Translations under genes and position numbers: made by a program | In this document: positions 15,620 through 24,471 of the stretch, one piece after another | Numbering within the stretch: position 1 is the first letter of the stretch | Layout of the letters: each line of letters opens with the position of its first letter | Assembly (NCBI GenBank): GCA_018883125.1 | Contig: VEQR01000016.1 | Coordinates: forward strand, 1 to 49,827 | DNA from: Candidatus Kapaibacterium sp. | GTDB taxonomy: Bacteria > Bacteroidota > Ignavibacteria > Kapaibacteriales > Kapaibacteriaceae | Direction of reading: 5' to 3' | DNA length: 49,827 bases | The notes under the pieces: generated by a model | Databases searched by the model: none | What the model was told of the DNA's origin: nothing | What the model saw: the letters and a program-made list of their open reading frames with translations, nothing else

Positions 15620-16171
15620 CTACTCGTACATCACAATATCTGAGGCTACGCGCCGAGCGGAATTTTCATCAGCAAGGCGGCGCAGAAGGGCAAGGGAAAA
15701 CTCGAAGGCTGTGCCTGCTCCGCGGCTGGTAACGATATTACCATCGGACGCCACGCGATCGAGCGTATAGGTGTAGGGGGCGAATGTTTCCGCCACACCG
15801 GGGTGCGACGTCACAACGGCTTTAGCCGGCAGCAGACCAAAATCGTGCAGCACGAGTGGTGCGGCGCAGATGGCCCCGATAAGCCCCTTGGCAGAGGTAT
15901 GACGCTGTAGGATGGACTCCAAAGCAGAGCTACGGGTGAAGTTGCTGACGCCTTGTGAGCCACCGGGTAGGACGATGGCATCAAACGTGTCATCATCAGC
16001 AATGTCTTCGATCATGATATCCGGCAGCAGCCGCACACCCCACGCACACACCACCACATCGCCATCTCCGGCTACAACAACCTCGCATCCGCCGCGACGC
16101 AGCATATCGATGATGATAACGGCTTCCATCTCCTCGGTGCCGTTCGAGATGGGGACAAGGACTTTCGGCAT
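15620..16171 (-). CDS. DJ-1/PfpI family protein (YajL/ThiJ-like)
   Basis: 183 residues from the ATG at 16171 (MPKVLVPISNGTEEMEAVII); the longer track ORF runs back through the upstream membrane-protein gene. The flavodoxin-like fold carries the conserved Glu in TEEMEAV and the nucleophilic Cys of the elbow in GAICAAP, with the His of VTSHPGVAE. Members act as redox-sensitive chaperones or deglycase-like enzymes; the exact activity is disputed in the literature and cannot be told here. 14 bases separate it from the upstream membrane protein, in the guaA run. Confidence 0.9.
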   Translation of the reverse strand: MPKVLVPISNGTEEMEAVIIIDMLRRGGCEVVVAGDGDVVVCAWGVRLLPDIMIEDIADDDTFDAIVLPGGSQGVSNFTRSSALESILQRHTSAKGLIGAICAAPLVLHDFGLLPAKAVVTSHPGVAETFAPYTYTLDRVASDGNIVTSRGAGTAFEFSLALLRRLADENSARRVASDIVMYE

Positions 16172-16185
16172 GGGTAGGTTCTCCG

Positions 16186-16665
16186 TTACTCGTGTTCCGC
16201 TTCGTGCGTTGCCGCGGGCGTTGTGCCAAGGTCCGGACGTCGGATCTTTCCTCCTTCGTGTCCGGTTCGGGCCGCCTGCGCAAACGCAACCATCGCCATG
16301 ATAACAAATGCGAGAGCGATCTTCGATGAGATCTTCATGTTTCGCATATGCGTAACTACTGCCCCAAGGGCCAGAACGGCGGAGATAACGGTGAACCACA
16401 GAGACAGTTCGGCCATCTCCTCGTGCTCATGGATAGCCCCTTCATTGATTCCGGCAATGTGCTCAACGCGCTCCTCTGCTTCTTCGCCGCTGAGATAGGC
16501 CGGAATGGCCACCAGGGCCATTGCAGCGTACACGATGAGTCCCGTCGAAATGGCCGCATCACTGCGGCGGATCATTCCAACAACCACCACGAGAAGGGCG
16601 GCAAATGTTCCAACGATCGGTACATGGTTCGTAAGCAAGTGCAGTTGCAAGGCGTCCATGGTCAT
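16186..16665 (-). CDS. Small polytopic membrane protein of a Bacteroidota family, function unknown
   Basis: 159 residues from the ATG at 16665, which overlaps the guaA stop in an ATGA; the track start two codons earlier is less likely. About four membrane helices: residues ~10-30, 38-57, 90-108 and 115-132. Conserved-looking features are [11 protein letters not shown] at the N-terminus, [15 protein letters not shown] with an acidic loop (EHEEMAE) between helices 2 and 3, and a terminal [11 protein letters not shown] recall similar unnamed Bacteroidota proteins with NHFPI and GxPAEE motifs. The His and Glu residues near the membrane could bind a metal or heme; that is speculation. Confidence 0.7.
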   Translation of the reverse strand: MTMDALQLHLLTNHVPIVGTFAALLVVVVGMIRRSDAAISTGLIVYAAMALVAIPAYLSGEEAEERVEHIAGINEGAIHEHEEMAELSLWFTVISAVLALGAVVTHMRNMKISSKIALAFVIMAMVAFAQAARTGHEGGKIRRPDLGTTPAATHEAEHE

Positions 16666-18203
16666 TCCCATTCAATAGTAGCAGGGGGCTTTGAAGAAAT
16701 GTCGTACACAACGCGGTTGATGCCGCGAACTTCGTTGATGATGCGATTACTGATGCGTGCCAGCACGTCGTAGGGCATGTGATACCAGTCGGCCGTCATA
16801 CCATCGGTACTGGTGACGGCACGAATCGCACAGACGTGCTCATACGTCCGTTCGTCTCCCATCACGCCCACAGTCTGCACCGGCAAGAGCACGGCAAAGG
16901 CCTGCCAGATCTCATTGTAGAGCCCCGCAGAACGGATCTCCTCGAGATAGATCTCATCAGCATCACGAAGAATATCGAGCTTCTCACGGGTGATCGATCC
17001 CGGAATACGAATGGCAAGACCGGGTCCGGGGAATGGATGACGTTCAATGAACCAGGCCGGGATACCGAGCTCACGTCCAACGGCGCGGACCTCATCCTTG
17101 AACAGCTCGCGGAAGGGCTCAATAAGCTGCAGATTCATCGTCTCCGGAAGTCCACCAACGTTGTGGTGTGTCTTGATCGTGGCTGACGGACCCTTGGTGC
17201 TGACCGATTCGATGACATCGGGATACAACGTACCCTGAGCAAGGAACTTGGCATCTGAGAACTTCTTCGCCTCCACCTCGAACAGGTCGATGAATGTGTT
17301 GCCGATGATCTTCCGCTTTCGCTCCGGATCACTCACATCATCGAGTCGGGTCAAGAACAGGTCTGAACCATCAACAAGATCTACACTCATGTTGAAGTGC
17401 GTGCGGAACATCTCAATGATGTTCGCGCTTTCGCCCTTGCGCATCACGCCGCTATCAATGTGAATGCAATGGAGCTGATCGCCGATGGCCTTGTGCAGAA
17501 GCACGGCAGCCACCGTTGAATCCACACCACCACTCAGAGCACAGATCACACCACCACTGCCAACCCGAGCACGAATGTCGCTGATAGCATTATCGATAAA
17601 CGACGTGGCGTTCCACGATGCGGAACATCCGCAGATATCGATGACGAAGTTCTTCAGGATGGTCTTGCCATCAACGCTGTGGTGCACCTCTGGATGAAAC
17701 TGCACGCCCCAGATGCGGCGCGTGAGGTTGCGGATAGCACAGATTTCGGCGTTCTCCGTATGTGCGATGCGCTCAAAGTCCGTGGGAATAGCCGTGCAGT
17801 GGTCGCCGTGACTCATCCACACCTGCGTGGTTGCATCAAGCCCCTTGAACAGATCTGAGAAGTCATCGATTGAGAGCATGGCACGACCAAACTCGCGTCG
17901 AGCTGCCTTATTCACCGAGCCGCCAAGCTGATGCGCAATCAGTTGCAGTCCGTAGCAGATTCCCAGCACCGGCACGCCCTGCGCAAAGACATCAACGCTG
18001 GGGATGGGAGCCCCCTCGGCGTACACGCTGGAGGGTCCACCAGAGAGGATGATGCCCTTTGGCGCCAGAGCCGTGAGTGCTTCCTGGGAAATGCTGTAGG
18101 GATGGATCTCGGCGTAGACGCCCACTTCGCGCACCTTGCGCGCGATGATCTGCGTGTATTGCGAGCCGAAGTCGAGGATGATGATGCGTTCTGCGTGGGT
18201 CAT
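16662..18203 (-). CDS. guaA: GMP synthase (glutamine-hydrolysing)
   Basis: Converts XMP to GMP with ATP and glutamine, 513 residues from the ATG at 18203 ([18 protein letters not shown]). The class I glutamine amidotransferase domain has its nucleophile Cys in GICYGLQ, with SGGPSSVY before it and the His-Glu of QFHPEVHHS. The ATP-pyrophosphatase domain follows with the P-loop SGGVDSTV and the C-terminal dimerisation part ending KPPATIEWE, typical of full-length GuaA. It sits in a run with cytidine deaminase and a transporter, which fits nucleotide metabolism. Confidence 0.97.
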   Translation of the reverse strand: MTHAERIIILDFGSQYTQIIARKVREVGVYAEIHPYSISQEALTALAPKGIILSGGPSSVYAEGAPIPSVDVFAQGVPVLGICYGLQLIAHQLGGSVNKAARREFGRAMLSIDDFSDLFKGLDATTQVWMSHGDHCTAIPTDFERIAHTENAEICAIRNLTRRIWGVQFHPEVHHSVDGKTILKNFVIDICGCSASWNATSFIDNAISDIRARVGSGGVICALSGGVDSTVAAVLLHKAIGDQLHCIHIDSGVMRKGESANIIEMFRTHFNMSVDLVDGSDLFLTRLDDVSDPERKRKIIGNTFIDLFEVEAKKFSDAKFLAQGTLYPDVIESVSTKGPSATIKTHHNVGGLPETMNLQLIEPFRELFKDEVRAVGRELGIPAWFIERHPFPGPGLAIRIPGSITREKLDILRDADEIYLEEIRSAGLYNEIWQAFAVLLPVQTVGVMGDERTYEHVCAIRAVTSTDGMTADWYHMPYDVLARISNRIINEVRGINRVVYDISSKPPATIEWE

Positions 18204-18235
18204 GACGGCAAAGTTACCACGCATGCGTCACGCGA

Positions 18236-19513
18236 TCATCCGACGCGGTACTCCTCGATGTAGTCGAGGTCCTTCCCGTAGGTCTCTTTCATCGTGGCCC
18301 AGCCGACAAAGGCCAGGATCATCATAACGGACCCAACAACGATCGCTGCGCTGGCAAGGGGCTCACCGGGGAGAATCGGATTATCACCATGACGTAGCGT
18401 CTTAAAGGCCATGATCGCCGGGAAGAGAGCTCCACGTACGATGTTGGGAATGGTTGTTGCAACCGTGGCCCGGAGATTCGTCCCGAACTGCTCGGCTGCC
18501 GTCGTTACAAAAACGGCCCAGTACCCTACGGCAAAGCCAAGTAACCCGGTCTGCAGATACGTCATGGTGGCCGTTCTGCCGGGCGTTGTGAGGTACCATG
18601 CGATCATCGCAGCGGTCAGCAGAAGAAACAGCAGCACCGTTCGACGTCGGCTCTTCAGGATCTGGCTGACAAGACCGCTGACGAGATCTCCCGAGGCCAG
18701 TCCCACATAGCACCACATCACGGCCTGTCCGGCTACAACGTCCTGAGCGCCCCCTGACTCGAGGGTAAACTCCGGTGCAAAGGTGACCAGGATGCCGATG
18801 ACAAACCAGATGGGTAGGCCAATGGCAACACTGCTCAGGTATCGCGGAAGCCTGCTTGGCGTGAAGATCATGAAGATGTTCCCGCGGGCCACAGGTGCAT
18901 CCTCCAGCTTACGGAACATGCCGGATTCGTGGACTTTGACGCGCATTGCCAGAAGGGCAAGCCCCATGATACCGCCGATGACAAACGCGGTGCGCCAGTC
19001 AGTAAACTCGTGGACGATATACGCACCAACAGCACCGAGGATTCCCATGGATGCAACGATGGTTGTTCCATAGCCCCGCGAGCGAATGGGCATAACCTCG
19101 CTCACAAGCGTAACAGCTACACCCAGCTCTCCGGCCAGACCGATGCCGGAGAAGAAGCGAAACACGGCGTACATCTCAACGCTGGATACAAAGGCATTGG
19201 CAATGTTCATGAGCGAGTACATCAGAATGCTCCCCATGAGCACACTGAGACGTCCGCGCTTGTCGGCCAGAGCACCAAAGATGAGTCCGCCAATCAGCAT
19301 GCCGATCATCTGCGCATTGAGGATGACCTCGCTGGCGGCGATGATCTGTTCCTGGCTGACAAGACCAATGCTGCGGAGCGAATCCGGACGCACGATCGAG
19401 AAGAGGATCAGGTCGTAGATATCAACAAAGTAGCCCAGGCCCGAGATGAGTACTGTCAGCCATATTCGTCGATTCACATCGGATGATGTTGTCGCGGGAG
19501 ATCCCATGGTCAC
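18236..19513 (-). CDS. Major facilitator superfamily transporter
   Basis: 425 residues, about 12 membrane helices. Motif A of MFS carriers is present as GALADKRGR after helix 2, and RFFSGIGLAGELG in helix 4 matches the sugar/organic-acid:H+ symporter branch. GYFVDIYDL in helix 1 is typical of that branch as well. The substrate is not evident. It lies 12 bases after cdd and 32 bases before guaA, so a nucleoside or related substrate is possible, but the helix 1 pattern suggests an organic acid or sugar. A second in-frame ATG at 19507 is an alternative start. Confidence 0.88.
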   Translation of the reverse strand: MTMGSPATTSSDVNRRIWLTVLISGLGYFVDIYDLILFSIVRPDSLRSIGLVSQEQIIAASEVILNAQMIGMLIGGLIFGALADKRGRLSVLMGSILMYSLMNIANAFVSSVEMYAVFRFFSGIGLAGELGVAVTLVSEVMPIRSRGYGTTIVASMGILGAVGAYIVHEFTDWRTAFVIGGIMGLALLAMRVKVHESGMFRKLEDAPVARGNIFMIFTPSRLPRYLSSVAIGLPIWFVIGILVTFAPEFTLESGGAQDVVAGQAVMWCYVGLASGDLVSGLVSQILKSRRRTVLLFLLLTAAMIAWYLTTPGRTATMTYLQTGLLGFAVGYWAVFVTTAAEQFGTNLRATVATTIPNIVRGALFPAIMAFKTLRHGDNPILPGEPLASAAIVVGSVMMILAFVGWATMKETYGKDLDYIEEYRVG

Positions 19514-19525
19514 GTCTGAAGTGTG

Positions 19526-19939
19526 TTAAAGAGAGTCTGGTCCAAAGGCATACGGCAGAAGATCATCCAGACGGTGCCACGCATCGCTCCGTCCGGGCGT
19601 TGTGCACAGCACGTCCATGGCTGGGTTGCACTCGGACAGCACCTGTCGGCACGCACCGCAGGGAGAGGCTGCCACTGGTGTGTCGGTGACAACGACGCAG
19701 AGCACAATGTCACGACGTCCCGCCGCAGTGGCTGCCGCCACTGCCGCACGCTCGGCGCAATTCGTCAGTCCGTAGCTTGCGTTCTCCACGTTGCAGCCAA
19801 CGTGAATCCCTCCGTCGGCATCGACAAGTGCCGCGCCTACTCGGAATTTTGAGTAGGGGGCATAGGCGTTTGTGCGGACATTCATCGCCGCCTCGATAGC
19901 ATGCTCGAGGGACTCTGCGGAAACTCTGAGGTTGATCAT
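19526..19939 (-). CDS. cdd: Cytidine deaminase
   Basis: Zinc enzyme that deaminates cytidine and deoxycytidine to the uridines in pyrimidine salvage; 137 residues, normal for the homotetrameric type. The zinc site is C-A-E in LTNCAERAAV and PCGACRQVL, with FRVGAALVDADG and NVENASYG in the substrate loop. I start at the ATG at 19939 (MINLRVSAES) and not at the track's 19966, which lies within the divergent mutY gene. First gene of the long minus-strand run; only 14 bases separate it from mutY, so promoters must overlap coding sequence. Confidence 0.95.
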   Translation of the reverse strand: MINLRVSAESLEHAIEAAMNVRTNAYAPYSKFRVGAALVDADGGIHVGCNVENASYGLTNCAERAAVAAATAAGRRDIVLCVVVTDTPVAASPCGACRQVLSECNPAMDVLCTTPGRSDAWHRLDDLLPYAFGPDSL

Positions 19940-19953
19940 TGCCGAATCTACGT

Positions 19954-20838
19954 ATGGAAATCGCACAACGGCTCATGGAATGGTATGCGGAAACTGCTCG
20001 CCCCTTTCCATGGCGGACGCAGCCTCCTGACCCGTACATCGTGCTGCTATCGGAGATGATGCTGCAGCAGACGCAGGCTTCGCGCGTGGCTGCCCTGCTT
20101 CCGGTGTTTCTCGAATCGTATCCAACCATCCATCATCTGGCTGCAGCCACAAACGGCGAGATCATCCGACATTGGAAGGGGCTTGGGTACAACTCCCGCG
20201 CTCTGCGTCTGCGCGATGCCGCGCGAGCGATCGTTGATGAGCATCAGGGCCTGGTGCCGGCATCGGTTGAGGAACTTCGAGCACTACCCGGTGTTGGACC
20301 CTACACCTCCGCGGCCATCGCCTGTTTTGCATACAACGTGTATGCCGTGGTCCTGGATGTGAACGTGCGACGAGTGTACTCGCGAATCACCCGTCCGCAG
20401 GAAACCACCGTTGACGTGGAAGACGATTCGGTTCTGTACGACGTTGCGCGGACGCTCATTCCTCAAGGTGCTCCATCGAAATGGCATCATGCCGTGATGG
20501 ACCTTGGAGCAACGATCTGCACCTCACGCAGCCCGCAATGTTCATCGTGTCCACTCACAGAGATCTGCCCATCGTCCGGCATCATGAGGTCCGCACCGCG
20601 CCCGAAGCGCAGCGAGCCGATGTTCCGTGGAGAGCCCCGTCGAATCTGGAGGGGGCGAGTTGTTGAGCACTTACGCCACGTTGGCCAACGTGGCATCACC
20701 GAATCAGCACTCGTCAAGAGCATCCTCGGTGTAGAGGCAAGCGATGAAGAACGCGAATGGCTTCGCGCGCTGGTTACCGTCCTTGAGCGGGACGGCGTGG
20801 TTTCGCAACGGGGCCGACGTATCAGTCTGGCTGATTGA
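19954..20838 (+). CDS. mutY: A/G-specific adenine glycosylase MutY, lacking a MutT-like C-terminal domain
   Basis: Base-excision repair enzyme that removes A opposite 8-oxoG. 294 residues from the ATG at 19954; the track's 19939 is a TTG. HhH-GPD fold: catalytic Glu in LLSEMMLQQTQ, hairpin LPGVGPYTSAAI, catalytic Asp in VVLDVNVRRV, and an iron-sulphur loop with Cys spacing C-x6-C-x2-C-x5-C (CTSRSPQCSSCPLTEIC). The usual C-terminal NUDIX-like 8-oxoG-recognition domain is absent; the last ~70 residues (MFRGEPRRIWRGRVVEHLRH, then LERDGVVSQRG) resemble the short helical tail of actinobacterial MutY. The 3' end overlaps the convergent outer-membrane gene by 17 bases. Confidence 0.92.
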   Translation: MEIAQRLMEWYAETARPFPWRTQPPDPYIVLLSEMMLQQTQASRVAALLPVFLESYPTIHHLAAATNGEIIRHWKGLGYNSRALRLRDAARAIVDEHQGLVPASVEELRALPGVGPYTSAAIACFAYNVYAVVLDVNVRRVYSRITRPQETTVDVEDDSVLYDVARTLIPQGAPSKWHHAVMDLGATICTSRSPQCSSCPLTEICPSSGIMRSAPRPKRSEPMFRGEPRRIWRGRVVEHLRHVGQRGITESALVKSILGVEASDEEREWLRALVTVLERDGVVSQRGRRISLAD

Positions 20839-22114
20839 ACGTGTACGCCAGCGCGAACGTGAGGATGTTGAAGCTGCTGATATTCAGATCAAGCGCGGCA
20901 CGCAGCGGTCCGTAGTTGACGCTTGCACCGACAATGAATTTGTGATTCACATTTTCGGTAAGTACGCTTGACGTTTGCGGCTTTGTGTCGCCCGGACGGT
21001 CTGCCGTCGGCGTAGACTTACCATCAGGCGGATCCAGCGGAAGCAGACCGAGTTGAACCTGCGTCTCGTGTGGTAATGCGTAGGTGTAGGACGAGGTCAC
21101 ATCGATGTGTTCGAATGCATACGCCCCATAGATGTCAACCGCATCCCACAGCCGTTTGCCGGCCTGTACGCTGACGCTTCGGATCGTGGCATTGGCCTTG
21201 AGTTTGGATTCGGTCAGCCCGATGGTGTTGGTCAGCGTTGTTCCCTGATACACCCCCTGCACGGCAAGGTCGAACCACCGTTCCGGGAAGTACTGTGAGA
21301 TACTATGCTTGAGTCCAACACCCCAGAAAGAGAAGTCGCCAACGTTGTCATTGAACCGCACGGCCGGAATGAGTCGAAGGAGAAGCTCTGTGCCATAGAG
21401 AGAGCCGATCTCCAGCTGCGGAACCGCAGCCATGATGGAGGACATATTGGCTCCCGGCGGAAGCGTCAGCGACGTTGGAAGCGTAAGCTGGTTGATCAGC
21501 GTATCGAGAAACGCGGTCTGACCCGTCAATGCCAGCGCCTGATACTCTGGACGCTGCTTGAGCACCGTAACGAGATTCTCCTTTGTTGGAAGCACAACAC
21601 GATTGTCGGGCATGTAGCCGAACAGCGATGCAGCACGGGATGGAATGCCAAAGTATCCGGCCGTCTGTGCATCACGGAGAAGCTCGCGCATGAATACCGA
21701 GGCAAGCCCGAGAGTGTCACTGTACAACGGACCGATCTTGTAGGCCCCGTTCTCAACCTTTCCATAAGCGGCAAGAGCACCGGTCAGGTTCTCCCGTGCT
21801 CCAAGGTCCAGACTCGGATTGTACCAGCGCTGATCTTCGGAGATCAGTCCGGCCATGGTGTTCACACTGATTCGGAAGTATGCTTTGTCGACCTTCTTCG
21901 GTACATAGGCCATGGTGAAGAAGCGTGCGTTCGATGTGGCATTGATCGTTGTGACCATCGGCTGAACGAACGGCACAGCATTGCTTTCGAACACGCTCTT
22001 CATGATCGAGCGTGTCAGGTCAACAGCAAGTGGCGCTGGATATGGCTGGTCCTGAGCCTTAATGAAGGGGGCAAGCAGAACAAGCAGGACGAGAAGTCGA
22101 ATAGTTGTTTTCAT
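20822..22114 (-). CDS. Predicted outer-membrane beta-barrel protein, DUF6588-like
   Basis: 430 residues with a clear signal peptide (MKTTIRLLVLLVLLAPFIKA). Many alternating beta segments appear in the second half (FSFWGVGLKHSISQYFPERW, DLAVQGVYQG, AAYTF-like C-terminus AYTFNQPD). The pattern with SFWGVGLKHSI and TIRSVSVQAGK reminds me of Bacteroidota barrels called DUF6588, with low certainty. Its start overlaps the stop of the 62-residue membrane protein by 4 bases, so it belongs to the glycosyltransferase operon. Function unknown; transport or export of a surface glycan is a guess from context. Confidence 0.65.
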   Translation of the reverse strand: MKTTIRLLVLLVLLAPFIKAQDQPYPAPLAVDLTRSIMKSVFESNAVPFVQPMVTTINATSNARFFTMAYVPKKVDKAYFRISVNTMAGLISEDQRWYNPSLDLGARENLTGALAAYGKVENGAYKIGPLYSDTLGLASVFMRELLRDAQTAGYFGIPSRAASLFGYMPDNRVVLPTKENLVTVLKQRPEYQALALTGQTAFLDTLINQLTLPTSLTLPPGANMSSIMAAVPQLEIGSLYGTELLLRLIPAVRFNDNVGDFSFWGVGLKHSISQYFPERWFDLAVQGVYQGTTLTNTIGLTESKLKANATIRSVSVQAGKRLWDAVDIYGAYAFEHIDVTSSYTYALPHETQVQLGLLPLDPPDGKSTPTADRPGDTKPQTSSVLTENVNHKFIVGASVNYGPLRAALDLNISSFNILTFALAYTFNQPD

Positions 22115-22299
22115 CGGGACGATGTCAGACGATTACGAATGAGGAAGAACAATGGCAGAGCGATCACCGCAATGGCAATGATCTGAAACAACGCAACGGT
22201 AACGGTGAACAAAAAGCCCAGCACCCATTTCAGCACGATCCAGAGGAGGTAGCCAATACCTAATGCTGCAAGGATTGAAATGATGTTCTTTGCGTTCAT
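22111..22299 (-). CDS. Small two-helix membrane protein
   Basis: 62 residues, nearly all hydrophobic: helix 1 at about 5-30 and helix 2 at about 32-55, then the basic end RNRLTSSR. It overlaps the glycosyltransferase stop (ATGA) upstream and the barrel-protein start (ATGA) downstream, so it is very likely translated. I do not recognise a family. Confidence 0.7.
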   Translation of the reverse strand: MNAKNIISILAALGIGYLLWIVLKWVLGFLFTVTVALFQIIAIAVIALPLFFLIRNRLTSSR

Positions 22300-23606
22300 G
22301 TTGATACCATGTTCAGAATGTGTGCCAATTGATGTGCCGCGGCGCGACGCTCGTATTTACGGACTTCGTCGCCTTCGGCGTGCATGACTACTTCGCCCCT
22401 TTTCCATCGTGTGATGAACGTATCGATGATCGAGGCAATGCCCTCGATATCGTCCTGGGGAGCACTGAGGCCCGCGTGCGTTTCGTCCAGCAGACGTGCG
22501 ATGGCGCTTCCTCGTGGAGCAAGGGCGATCACCGGACGTCCGACGCCGAGATACTCATACACCTTGCCCGGCACGATCTCGGCGCTCTCCTTTGCATCGT
22601 CAACGATCAGCAGCGATGCTTCGCTCCGCATCAGAAAACCCACGCTGTCTTCATGTGGCACGTAGGCAATGCGTTCGATCGACGCAGAAAATGATGATGC
22701 ATCAAGCATTGCGTGCACCTCGTCACCAAACCGTCCGACAAAACGCAGGTGCACATCATCCGGCGTCACACGTCCACGCGAGCGAAGCAGATCCAATGCT
22801 GCAAGGAAGGCAAGGGGCGTGCGGCGTCCATACATGGAGCCGGTGTAGGTTATGGTGAACTTGGAATTGGGCGTGTAGGCAACGTTTGGGAAGTCGGACG
22901 CATCGAAACCGTTCGGCACGTGGTAGAACTTCTCGCGGGAAAGACTCGGATACTTCCGCACCGCATCATCAATGATCCCCGTCCACGCGCATTCCACCGC
23001 ACTGGCCTCCTGAAACACGCTGCGCTCGAGTGACCGATCGATCGCTGCCGGAAGGAACCACCTATCTGGCGTTGTCAAAAACTCCGTCCACGGATCGCGG
23101 AAACCCGCTACCCATGGCAGATTCGTCCGACGCTTTAAGGCACGTGCGATAAGGGCGCAGGTGTAGGGCGGCGACGAACTATAGATCGCCTCGATCGAGT
23201 GCTCGCGAATGAGGGCTTCGCCCTGTTTTACTGCTGTAAGAAGCCAGCCGACGCGAGCATCGGGAATGAAGAACGTTGCGCGAATGAACTCGGCAAGACG
23301 TTCCTTCCACCCCGTTCGCTGCGAGGTGGCCTTGTTGACATTGACGTCGATGGCAGCCCCTTTACCGCCCATGAAGCGACGATAGATGTCATAGGGCTCA
23401 AGGATCGGCACGCGGACAACCGTGACATCCTTCGGGATCTTTGATAGGAGCGATTCATCGCGGGCCGGAAAATCACCATTCTCAACGGTCATCACCACGG
23501 GCTGCCAGCCGGCCTCCCGCAGGTACGTTACATGCTTGAGAACGCGCTGAACGCCGGGTCCACCACCTGGTGGAAAGTGATACGCTACAACGAGAACCTT
23601 CTTCAT
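22296..23606 (-). CDS. Glycosyltransferase family 4
   Basis: 436 residues from the ATG at 23606 (MKKVLVVAYHFPPGGGPGVQ); the track's earlier start lies in the upstream methyltransferase gene. GT-B fold: the N-terminal acceptor domain has the Gly-rich loop FPPGGGPGVQR, then a donor domain (KFTITYTGSMYGRRTPLAFL) and the C-terminal ESAEIVPGKVYEYLGVGRPV with the E-x7-E type nucleotide-sugar site. Transfers a sugar to a surface glycan; donor unknown. Starts in the stop of the methyltransferase (ATGA), same operon. Confidence 0.9.
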   Translation of the reverse strand: MKKVLVVAYHFPPGGGPGVQRVLKHVTYLREAGWQPVVMTVENGDFPARDESLLSKIPKDVTVVRVPILEPYDIYRRFMGGKGAAIDVNVNKATSQRTGWKERLAEFIRATFFIPDARVGWLLTAVKQGEALIREHSIEAIYSSSPPYTCALIARALKRRTNLPWVAGFRDPWTEFLTTPDRWFLPAAIDRSLERSVFQEASAVECAWTGIIDDAVRKYPSLSREKFYHVPNGFDASDFPNVAYTPNSKFTITYTGSMYGRRTPLAFLAALDLLRSRGRVTPDDVHLRFVGRFGDEVHAMLDASSFSASIERIAYVPHEDSVGFLMRSEASLLIVDDAKESAEIVPGKVYEYLGVGRPVIALAPRGSAIARLLDETHAGLSAPQDDIEGIASIIDTFITRWKRGEVVMHAEGDEVRKYERRAAAHQLAHILNMVST

Positions 23607-24424
23607 TGCGGAGTACGAAGAATGAACGCCACTTCCATCGCAAGGTCTTTCACCAGTGGCAACCAACGAAGAGAGGTCACCTCAAAGCTTGGGATAGCGC
23701 GCTGGTACTTCCATCGAAACACCGGACGCAAGGCAAAGTACCGCTGGCTGATGATGTCTAGGCCGGCACGTTGTGCAGCACTGGAGACCTTGGATGCCGA
23801 GCAGCGAATGCGATGCAAACGCTCCAGCTCTTCCTGGTTATCGGGATCACCCCCGCGGATGATACCGCGAAATAGAGGCCAGGGAAGAAGGTGCACAAAG
23901 GGTAGCGATCCGAGCTTTGTGCTGAGCAACTGCTGATGTCCACCAAATGGCGATGTGTACGGAGGGAACGTCACCACAACCACACCTCCTGGTTTGAGGA
24001 GTCGCGCAATGTTCTTCAGAGCCACTCCCGCATCATCGAGATGTTCGATCACATCGCGCAGAAGCACAACGTCGAATCTCGACTTCCATTCATCGGGAAT
24101 CTCGTCATAGATAACATCGTGCTGCGTGAAGGTGATGTCATAGCCAAGGCCCGTCCATACCGGCTGACTGATGATGCGAAGAAGGGGCTCCTGAATATCC
24201 GTGCCCAAGGCTTTGGTTGCGCCACGATCAACAAAGGCAGCCAGGACGCCCCCTTCCGCACATCCTATCTCGCAGACCGCAGCATTGGGTGGCAGAACTG
24301 CAAGGCTCTCCATCCAGGGGATAAGGGTGTGTTGGGCAAGACGGTACTGCATGCGCACGTTGCGAATAGTGCGCGGATGCAGGTCCATCAAGGAGATGGT
24401 GTCAACAGGATCGTGATGCGTCAT
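23603..24424 (-). CDS. SAM-dependent class I methyltransferase
   Basis: 273 residues from the ATG at 24424 (MTHHDPVDTISLMDLHPRTI), chosen because the track start at 24469 would overlap the promoter of the divergent gene. SAM-binding motif I is AAVCEIGCAEGGVLAAF; motif II/III region FDVVLLRDVIEHLDDAG is followed by LLKPGGVVVVTFPPY, typical of UbiE/Methyltransf_11 enzymes. Within a glycosyltransferase operon it may methylate a surface sugar or lipid carrier. Acceptor unknown. Confidence 0.88.
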   Translation of the reverse strand: MTHHDPVDTISLMDLHPRTIRNVRMQYRLAQHTLIPWMESLAVLPPNAAVCEIGCAEGGVLAAFVDRGATKALGTDIQEPLLRIISQPVWTGLGYDITFTQHDVIYDEIPDEWKSRFDVVLLRDVIEHLDDAGVALKNIARLLKPGGVVVVTFPPYTSPFGGHQQLLSTKLGSLPFVHLLPWPLFRGIIRGGDPDNQEELERLHRIRCSASKVSSAAQRAGLDIISQRYFALRPVFRWKYQRAIPSFEVTSLRWLPLVKDLAMEVAFILRTPQ

Positions 24425-24471
24425 GACTGCCAAAAATAGCACGGTCGTGGCCCGTATCTTTGCGGCCACCC

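Noticed and set aside
21305-22186. 293-residue plus-strand ORF
   Set aside because: Antisense to the signal-peptide-bearing outer-membrane protein; no recognisable domain.
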